A stretch of 5,792 bases of DNA, from contig CAJJTI010000123.1 of assembly GCA_905194705.1 (NCBI GenBank), positions 1-5,792 on the forward strand. Direction: 5' to 3'. Source of the DNA: an uncultured Solobacterium sp. GTDB lineage: Bacteria > Bacillota_I > Bacilli_A > Erysipelotrichales > Erysipelotrichaceae. Within the stretch, counting starts at the first letter, position 1; every line of letters begins with the position of its first letter. Below are positions 1 to 5,046 of the stretch, one piece after another. The translations under genes and the position numbers were made by a program. Below the pieces are notes generated by a model. That model saw only the letters and a program-made list of their open reading frames with translations. It was not told the origin of the DNA and ran no database searches.

Positions 1-757
1 AGATTACAAACAAATCATGTAGATCTTTTATAGATTCATTTTTCAACGCATATTTATAATCATGTTCATTTAAATTAAAAATCTCCAAAATGATTTCAAA
101 TAACTGATTTTCATTTTCTAAAATATATCCTTTTTCGTTTCTATCTTTTCTGACTTTTAAATAGTAATAAAGTTGTATAAATTTCGTATCATTAAAATCG
201 AGTTGCCTCTTCTTAATTATGCGATATACTTCTTTATATATTTCATCTTCTGCATAAATAGGAGATTTAGACAAAGTTAAGTAAAGAATACAAGCATATC
301 TGTAATTTTCTTCTGTATATGATAAATAATATCCATACTTTGGTTTAGATAAAACTTGAATATCAAATGTCTTTAACTGTTGTTTTACTAGTTTTAGATA
401 AGGTAAAAAAGTTGACCTTTCTAAATTCAACTCTCTTTCAAGATCTTCTAGCTTTGTATAATCATGTGTTAAAAGATACCCTAGAATCTCATTAAAACGA
501 ATTTGATTATCATAAAGAAGAGTATCAGATAAATAATAATTTTCCTGCATAAATGGAGTTTTATTATCTAGATAATATTTGGAATTGGATTTTAAATATA
601 TATGCGATTCTGGATAAATAGATTCATTAATAAAATCAATATCATTTTTTAAAGTCGCAACTGAAATATCAAAGCTGTCAACTAAATCTTTTATAGAAAC
701 AAATGTATTTGATAGTAAAGTTTTTAATATTTCATTCTGTCGTTGTGTGAGTTCCAT
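1..757 (-). CDS. PRD-type transcriptional regulator (BglG/Mga/MtlR-like), 3' end missing
   Basis: An open frame runs from an ATG at 757-755 to the left edge with no stop, giving 252 N-terminal residues. Residues about 4-45 (TQRQNEILKTLL...SVATLKNDIDFIN) look like a first helix-turn-helix of the HTH_11/DeoR kind. Residues about 88-146 look like a second, Mga/BglG-type one ending in the usual wing, KPKYGYYL (138-145). From about 165 a PTS regulation domain (PRD) begins, with the recognisable LYYYLKVRKDRNEKGYIL stretch (196-213). Proteins built this way control carbohydrate-uptake operons and sense PTS phosphorylation; full family members are about 500-700 residues and carry a second PRD and often EIIA/EIIB domains, which would lie outside the window. 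The position normally held by the PRD histidine is Tyr199. The start is the first ATG and places the HTH at the terminus as expected, but no Shine-Dalgarno site precedes it (CTATAAAT directly upstream), so translation may be weak. It follows the pduL terminator and so needs its own promoter, which I cannot identify with confidence; a TATAAA at about 11 bases before the ATG is the only candidate -10. Target genes cannot be seen. Confidence 0.85.
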   Translation of the reverse strand, partial: MELTQRQNEILKTLLSNTFVSIKDLVDSFDISVATLKNDIDFINESIYPESHIYLKSNSKYYLDNKTPFMQENYYLSDTLLYDNQIRFNEILGYLLTHDYTKLEDLERELNLERSTFLPYLKLVKQQLKTFDIQVLSKPKYGYYLSYTEENYRYACILYLTLSKSPIYAEDEIYKEVYRIIKKRQLDFNDTKFIQLYYYLKVRKDRNEKGYILENENQLFEIILEIFNLNEHDYKYALKNESIKDLHDLFVI

Positions 758-801
758 ATTTATAGTTTATACGATTTGAATGAATTTTTCTTTTTAAACA
801 T

Positions 802-832
802 AAAAAAAGATGTCATCCGTAGACAACATCTT
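802..832 (-). terminator. Rho-independent terminator of pduL
   Basis: On the minus strand an 11-bp stem (AAGATGTTGTC pairing with GGATGACATCTT minus its first base as loop, two G-U pairs) closes a four-base TACG loop and is followed by seven T residues (complement of 802-808). The C(UACG)G loop is of the exceptionally stable UNCG class. The stem begins six bases after the pduL stop codon. The plus-strand side lacks a T-run, so it serves only leftward transcription. It separates pduL from the regulator downstream. Confidence 0.93.
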
Positions 833-838
833 GTAAAA

Positions 839-1414
839 TTAGAACTTAACGATTTCGCCTTGAGCTGTTCCAGAAATAGCCGCAGCGTTAGCTTCATCTG
901 TATCGATATGCATAGCTAGGCTATATTTATCAGATACACGAATAACTGTATCTCCAAATACTACTGAACGGCCAGCTGTTTCAATCTTAACAGCTACAAC
1001 TTCACCATTTGTTACGCCATATTTTTCAGCATCTGCTGGTGTCATATGTACGTGGCGTTTTGCTGCGATAACTCCTTTTGTTAAAGCAATTTCGCCTGCA
1101 GGACCAACAAGAGTTAAATCTCCAGTTGTACCTTCTAAATCACCTGATTCACGAATTTGAGCTTTTACACCAAGTTGACGAGCTTCTGTTAAAGAAACTT
1201 CTACTTGTGTTTCAGAACGTAAAGGTCCAAGAATTCTAGCTGTTAAGCTTCCTTTAGGTCCTTTTAATGTTAACTTTTCTTCACTTGCAAATTGACCAGG
1301 TTGGCTTAATTCCTTAACAGGATGTAATTCAGATCCTTTTCCAAACAAGATGTCCATGTCTGCTTGAGTAACATGAATGTGACGTGCACTAACTTCTACT
1401 AAGAACTTATCCAT
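839..1414 (-). CDS. pduL: PduL-family phosphate acyltransferase (phosphotransacylase)
   Basis: The 191-residue product belongs to the PduL/PTAC family (two similar beta-barrel halves), which interconverts acyl-CoA plus phosphate with acyl-phosphate plus CoA and is unrelated in fold to the Pta enzyme. The metal-binding histidine pairs are present in both halves: ARHIHVT (His12, His14) and KRHVHMT (Arg120, His121, His123). The later signature MHIDTDEANAA (His169) and the central PLRSETQVEVS segment (Glu72) are also intact, so an active di-metal enzyme is expected. The N-terminus starts only about ten residues before the first histidine motif, so the encapsulation peptide found on microcompartment PduL proteins is absent, and no shell genes are nearby. 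A cytosolic role making acetyl- or propionyl-phosphate for acetate/propionate kinase and ATP is the likely job (inference). ATG at 1414-1412 is preceded by AAGGAG five bases upstream. It has its own promoter and terminator, so it is probably monocistronic. Its G+C is clearly higher than its neighbours, as for a well-expressed core gene. Confidence 0.95.
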   Translation of the reverse strand: MDKFLVEVSARHIHVTQADMDILFGKGSELHPVKELSQPGQFASEEKLTLKGPKGSLTARILGPLRSETQVEVSLTEARQLGVKAQIRESGDLEGTTGDLTLVGPAGEIALTKGVIAAKRHVHMTPADAEKYGVTNGEVVAVKIETAGRSVVFGDTVIRVSDKYSLAMHIDTDEANAAAISGTAQGEIVKF

Positions 1415-1419
1415 TTTAT

Positions 1420-1425
1420 CTCCTT
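1420..1425 (-). promoter_or_regulatory. Ribosome binding site of pduL
   Basis: AAGGAG, within AGAAGGAGAT, five bases before the ATG at 1414. It is a near-perfect Shine-Dalgarno match and fixes this start. Confidence 0.88.
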
Positions 1426-1437
1426 CTTTCCGTGTAT

Positions 1438-1467
1438 ATTATAAGTCATATTTTGAATTTGATTCAA
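1438..1467 (-). promoter_or_regulatory. Sigma-70/SigA-type promoter of pduL
   Basis: On the minus strand a -35-like TTGAAT (complement of 1462-1467; four of six consensus bases) and a perfect -10 TATAAT (complement of 1438-1443) are separated by 18 bases. Transcription would start near 1431, giving a leader of about 17 bases that holds little more than the ribosome binding site. The position between the flippase stop and the pduL start supports a separate transcript for pduL. Confidence 0.75.
1453..1467. promoter_or_regulatory. Possible operator: palindrome over the pduL -35 box
   Basis: TTGAAT-TTG-ATTCAA is a perfect 6-bp inverted repeat around three bases. One arm is exactly the proposed -35 hexamer and the other lies in the spacer, where a bound dimer would block polymerase. 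In AT-rich DNA a short palindrome can occur by chance, and no regulator can be assigned. Confidence 0.3.
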
Positions 1468-1498
1468 TCAATCTCGCATAAAATCTGATGTTATGAGA

Positions 1499-3031
1499 TT
1501 AAGCTTTACGATTCTCTCTTTTTCTTCTTAGAATATTTACAAATCTAGAAACTAACATTCTAAATGACTTATAGCTTATTGAATAAATAATTGTTGTAAC
1601 AATAACAACTGCTACACCTAATAGTAAAATACTTATAACTAAATGTGAAACTCCACCATTAACATAACCTAAACAATTGTTCCATGAAACATAACTAACT
1701 AGCCCTATAACAATACCGACAGCTAATCTACTTAGTACCATAGCGTAATATCTCCATACTGGTAGATTAAATACTTTACGATAAACAAGAACTGGATTAT
1801 AGAAGAAATCAATCGTCCAGTACGCGATAGTTGTGGCTAAGATAACACCTAATAAACCTAATTTACTAACAAGAATAATAGAAAGAACTATTTTTGTGAC
1901 TGCTAATAAATAAGCATTATTTTTTGCATCAACATATAAACCATTCGCATCACGAGGGATAATAATTGACTGGCGAATTGTCATATAGAAAATATTAAAT
2001 GCAAATGCTAGAGCCATCATAACCGTAACTGTATATTCTGGTCGATTCATCCAGATATGTACAAATTGAGGCATCACTACAAAGATAACAACTGATACTA
2101 TTGTCGCTACAAAACTTGCAAAATTGAAAAATTCAGTAAATACGCTGTATACATTACCATTTTTATCATTGAACAAGTTTCCAAACGAATTCATTGGTGA
2201 AGTAACCATTGATTGAGTAATTTTACTAATATTATCAGTCAAATAACTAAATGTAGAATAAACAGAAGTCATTGCATATCCCATAATACCTGAGATAACA
2301 ATATTATCTGTTTGGGTAATTGCAAGTTCTGATAAACGTTGAATAATTGCATATTTAGAGTGATGAGCAAAAGATGTATCACTTAAATTTGAAGGTTTAT
2401 TCTTAAGCCAAGGATATGCCTTTAAAGCAATAAATCTAGCACCTGTATTAGAAATTAAGATATTACATCCTTCAATAATCAGTATCCAGAAGAAATCCAT
2501 CTTAAGTTGAATAGCAAGTACCATAAATACCATTCGTAGAATAGACATACTTTGAATGAGTAAATTTATCTTATATTCTTTCTGGTCTGCAATAATAACC
2601 AAATTTGGTCCCATCAGGAAATAAGAAATACCATATGGTAAAGCTAACAATAAGAAAACTCCAACTGTTTGATAATAATTTAAAGGTGAAACAGCAAAGA
2701 ATGGATAAACACAAGCTACTAATAGCGAAGCTCCTATCACAATCATGCCTGCTCTTCTAAATATCTTAACAGCACCATGGTATATATTTAAAATTTCATC
2801 TTTATCATCATTAGCTAATGGCTTGTATAAAAGTTGTCTAAAAGCAAGGGAAAACGCCAGCTCACAAATATTCAAAAACGTAATAACCTGAGCTATTGTG
2901 ACCTGTAAACCATTTAATTCACTACCATAGAAGTTAATAAACAGTTTTACTTTTATGACACCAATCACCGGTAATAGAACCGCTGCAATTGTGCTAACTA
3001 TAAAGTTGTAAAATGAATAACGTGTACGCGT
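1499..3031 (-). CDS. Polysaccharide/oligosaccharide flippase (Wzx/PST-like, MOP superfamily), apparent ACG start
   Basis: The product is a hydrophobic multi-pass membrane protein of about 510 residues with some 12-14 predicted helices by eye, a length and pattern typical of PST-type flippases that move lipid-linked sugar repeat units to the outer face of the membrane. Typical features are the first-helix segment leading into KVKLFINFYGSELNGLQ, the following helix with CELAFSLAFRQ, the loop motif ITQTDNIVISGIMG in the middle, and a basic cytoplasmic tail (RRKRENRKA). Three glycosyltransferases directly upstream support this role. The start is unusual. AAAGGAG (3045-3039) sits seven bases before 3031-3029, which reads ACG, and the predicted N-terminus then reads (M/T)RTRYSFYNFIVSTIAAVLLP, a normal flippase beginning. 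No ATG, GTG, TTG or CTG occurs in frame until GTG at 2968-2966, which lacks a ribosome binding site and would cut the first helix; starting there gives 489 residues. I therefore place the start at ACG, as a real rare start or an ATG altered by mutation or sequence error. The substrate cannot be predicted. Confidence 0.85.
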   Translation of the reverse strand, partial: TRTRYSFYNFIVSTIAAVLLPVIGVIKVKLFINFYGSELNGLQVTIAQVITFLNICELAFSLAFRQLLYKPLANDDKDEILNIYHGAVKIFRRAGMIVIGASLLVACVYPFFAVSPLNYYQTVGVFLLLALPYGISYFLMGPNLVIIADQKEYKINLLIQSMSILRMVFMVLAIQLKMDFFWILIIEGCNILISNTGARFIALKAYPWLKNKPSNLSDTSFAHHSKYAIIQRLSELAITQTDNIVISGIMGYAMTSVYSTFSYLTDNISKITQSMVTSPMNSFGNLFNDKNGNVYSVFTEFFNFASFVATIVSVVIFVVMPQFVHIWMNRPEYTVTVMMALAFAFNIFYMTIRQSIIIPRDANGLYVDAKNNAYLLAVTKIVLSIILVSKLGLLGVILATTIAYWTIDFFYNPVLVYRKVFNLPVWRYYAMVLSRLAVGIVIGLVSYVSWNNCLGYVNGGVSHLVISILLLGVAVVIVTTIIYSISYKSFRMLVSRFVNILRRKRENRKA

Positions 3032-3038
3032 AAATATT

Positions 3039-3045
3039 CTCCTTT
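3039..3045 (-). promoter_or_regulatory. Ribosome binding site of the flippase, deciding a non-ATG start
   Basis: AAAGGAG overlaps the stop codon (TAA, 3046-3044) of the upstream glycosyltransferase and lies seven bases before ACG at 3031-3029. The spacing is ideal for that codon. It would be far too distant (about 70 bases) to serve the GTG at 2968. Confidence 0.8.
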
Positions 3046-3997
3046 ATCGAATTTTTGCGTGAAATGCCCACGCAGTGATTCTATTATACCATTTCAAGAA
3101 AATGCGATTCTTGTCTGATAAATTCTCGATATATTTGTTTTTTTTCCAGTGTGGGAAAAATTCCTTCATAACTCTACAAGATTCTTTATAGCATTCACTC
3201 CAGTATGGTGAACGGATAAAACGGAACATACCATACAATCTTAAATGCTCAATATGTAAATATTCCAGTTCATCATAATATTCTTCATATAAATCATATT
3301 TTTTAAATGTATTACGAACTAGTTCCATAACATTAAAGATTTCTTTAATTCTAGGACTCGCAACAGAGGACATAATTGAATCTTCTCTTTGTCTATAATG
3401 CATTAAACATTCTGGTAAATAGCCAATATTATCCGCTTTAGCAAATAATAAAGTCGTCACTGGTATATCTTCATACCATGTGCCTACCGGATACAATAAA
3501 TCATATTGTTTAAATAGTGATGAGCGATATATCTTATTCCAAGCAAACATTGGTGATAATAATGCTTTCTTTTGAATACTCTCTGCTTCAAAACAGGATA
3601 ATCCCTTCATCACAAAACATTTTTCAGGATGATCTTTGTAGTAATATTCAATATCTGTAACAACGATATCATTACCTTCGTTTGCTATATTAACCATCTT
3701 TTCATATAAAGTTGGTTCAACAAAATCATCACTATCTAGAAAACCAATATATTCTCCTTTAGCAAACTTTATGCCATAATTTCTTGCATCAGATAAACCA
3801 CCATTTTTCTTATGAATTAAATGAAAATTCATATTATAGTTTGCATATTCTTGAGCAATTGATGGAGTATCATCAGTACAGCCATCATCAACCATGATAA
3901 CTTCCATATCTTGTAAAGTTTGTGCTACTAGAGAATCTAAACATTCACGGACATATGCAGAAACATTATACATTGGTACAATTACAGATAACTTCAT
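3044..3997 (-). CDS. Family 2 glycosyltransferase (GT-A fold), inverting type
   Basis: The 317-residue cytoplasmic enzyme should transfer a sugar from a nucleotide-sugar donor to a lipid-linked acceptor during surface-polysaccharide assembly. The GT2 motifs are complete: SVIVPMYN (4-11), the nucleotide-binding VDDGCTDDT (36-44), GGLSDARNYG (66-75), the metal-binding DxD in FLDSDDF (Asp88, Asp90), AWNKIYR (152-158) and the ED pair in WYEDIP (Glu176, Asp177), which in this family supplies the catalytic base. The C-terminal third (about 210-317) is Tyr/Glu/Lys-rich helical sequence with no membrane span. The frame stays open to a TTG at 4009-4007, but ATG at 3997-3995 is the better start: GGAGG (4007-4003) lies five bases before it and MKLSVIVP is the classic GT2 beginning, whereas the TTG lies within the ribosome binding site itself. 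It starts 12 bases after the previous stop and is followed after 12 bases by the flippase. It is a clear relative of the truncated transferase at the right edge. Donor and acceptor sugars are unknown. Confidence 0.92.
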   Translation of the reverse strand: MKLSVIVPMYNVSAYVRECLDSLVAQTLQDMEVIMVDDGCTDDTPSIAQEYANYNMNFHLIHKKNGGLSDARNYGIKFAKGEYIGFLDSDDFVEPTLYEKMVNIANEGNDIVVTDIEYYYKDHPEKCFVMKGLSCFEAESIQKKALLSPMFAWNKIYRSSLFKQYDLLYPVGTWYEDIPVTTLLFAKADNIGYLPECLMHYRQREDSIMSSVASPRIKEIFNVMELVRNTFKKYDLYEEYYDELEYLHIEHLRLYGMFRFIRSPYWSECYKESCRVMKEFFPHWKKNKYIENLSDKNRIFLKWYNRITAWAFHAKIR

Positions 3998-4002
3998 GCA
4001 TT

Positions 4003-4007
4003 CCTCC
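4003..4007 (-). promoter_or_regulatory. Ribosome binding site fixing the start of the 3997-3044 glycosyltransferase
   Basis: GGAGG, directly after the preceding stop TAG (4012-4010), is five bases upstream of ATG at 3997-3995. It excludes the longer TTG start at 4009, which would place the site inside the coding region. Confidence 0.85.
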
Positions 4008-4009
4008 AA

Positions 4010-5044
4010 CTATTTCTTTGAAAATTCAGCTACCATCTTTTTCACAATATGACGATAAGTAAAGTCAAATTGTTTTGCATTCATTAAAGCTTCATCTTTC
4101 ATTCTTTCAATAAATGAACACTTTGTATATTTTTTATAAAGAGGTTTAATTGCTTTTTCATGTGCACATAGCTTTTCTACAAAAGTACCCAGATAATTTA
4201 AAGCAGTTTCATACTCTTCAACTGTACAATTCATTCTTCTTGATTGATATAGCATGAATTTATAGCTTTCAAACATACGGTAATAGAAAATATCCCTAAC
4301 ATTAGTTAGTTTTTCTGCCTGTGTTAAGATTGTCTTAAATACTAAAATCTGACCATTCATTGCTTTATAAGATACATCAGTCATTGTATTTCCAGTACGG
4401 TTTACTAAATAGTTTGCAAGTGCTTTATCTGTATAAATAACTTTCTTGCTGTTTAATAAACTGATATAGAATAAAAGATTATCTGTGTAACCTACTTTTT
4501 CAGGAAATTTAATATTTTTTGCAATATCTGTTCGATATAGCTTTGCGTGAGGACTAGGGTCAATAAAGAACAAGTCATCAAATTCCTTTGTTGTATTTTT
4601 ATAAACAGTATTTGTTTGTAATGTTACAAATTCTTTATTATAGGCTAGATCATAATCACGATCTTTGCTGTCTTCATAAACAAAAGTTTTTGCACCAATT
4701 GTGATATCAGCACCAGAAATTTTGGCCATATTTAATAAAGTATCTACAGCATCTTCCTCTAATGTATCATCAGGATCACACACTAAAAAATATGGTGTTT
4801 TAATTTCTTTTAAAGCAACCTGTAAAACAGAACCATATCCTCCGTTTGGTTTTTTGATTCCTTTAATTTTTTCAGGATATTTAGCACAGTATTCTTTAAT
4901 GATCTCTTCACAATTGTCTGGTGAACCATCATTAATTGCTAAAACTGTATATTCATCACTTGTTTGTTTTAATAATGATTCAAAACACGCTCTTAAATAT
5001 TTTTCTACTTTGTAAATTGGAACAACAATTGTTACTTCTGCCAT
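4010..5044 (-). CDS. Divergent family 2 glycosyltransferase (CDPDD subtype)
   Basis: The 344-residue protein opens with the GT2 beta-strand VTIVVPIYKVEKYLRACF and has the nucleotide-binding segment INDGSPDNC (37-45) and the metal-binding DxD within CDPDD (Asp90, Asp92), so a GT-A nucleotide-sugar transferase is secure. It differs from the two neighbouring transferases on the acceptor side: GGYGSVLQ replaces the usual GGLSDARN (68-75), PSPHAKLYR replaces AWNKIYR (163-171), and GYTDNLLF (185-192) has Thr187-Asp188 where the others have Glu-Asp. Asp188 could still act as the base. The C-terminal 120 residues are charged and helical with no evident membrane helix, so a cytosolic or peripheral membrane enzyme is likely. 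ATG at 5044-5042 is preceded by AAGGGGG (5059-5053), eight bases away, which overlaps the end of the upstream gene. Only two bases separate it from that gene's stop, so translation is probably coupled. It likely adds a different sugar or linkage from its neighbours (inference). Confidence 0.9.
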   Translation of the reverse strand: MAEVTIVVPIYKVEKYLRACFESLLKQTSDEYTVLAINDGSPDNCEEIIKEYCAKYPEKIKGIKKPNGGYGSVLQVALKEIKTPYFLVCDPDDTLEEDAVDTLLNMAKISGADITIGAKTFVYEDSKDRDYDLAYNKEFVTLQTNTVYKNTTKEFDDLFFIDPSPHAKLYRTDIAKNIKFPEKVGYTDNLLFYISLLNSKKVIYTDKALANYLVNRTGNTMTDVSYKAMNGQILVFKTILTQAEKLTNVRDIFYYRMFESYKFMLYQSRRMNCTVEEYETALNYLGTFVEKLCAHEKAIKPLYKKYTKCSFIERMKDEALMNAKQFDFTYRHIVKKMVAEFSKK

Positions 5045-5046
5045 CG

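Noticed and set aside
1470..1500. Hairpin overlapping the flippase stop codon (AATCTCATAA pairing with TTATG-CG-AGATT)
   Set aside because: The stem is AT-rich with a two-base bulge and a nine-base loop, and no T-run follows on the minus strand, so I do not call it a terminator.
2966..2968. GTG as start of the flippase
   Set aside because: There is no ribosome binding site before it and it lies inside the first hydrophobic helix; the coding frame clearly continues 21 codons upstream to a well-placed ribosome binding site.
3056..3074. Perfect 6-bp inverted repeat TGCGTG/CACGCA near the end of the 3997-3044 gene
   Set aside because: It lies in coding sequence (AWAFHA), has no T-run on either strand, and is short enough to be chance; an effect on the nearby flippase ribosome binding site is possible but unsupported.
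3998..4009. Longer TTG start (MEEC...) for the 3997-3044 glycosyltransferase
   Set aside because: The four extra codons are the ribosome binding site of the ATG at 3997; MKLSVIVP is the expected GT2 beginning.
4701..5015. Plus-strand open frame of 104 codons
   Set aside because: It lies wholly antisense to the well-supported 5044-4010 glycosyltransferase, has no family resemblance I recognise, and sits in a window where every real gene is on the minus strand.
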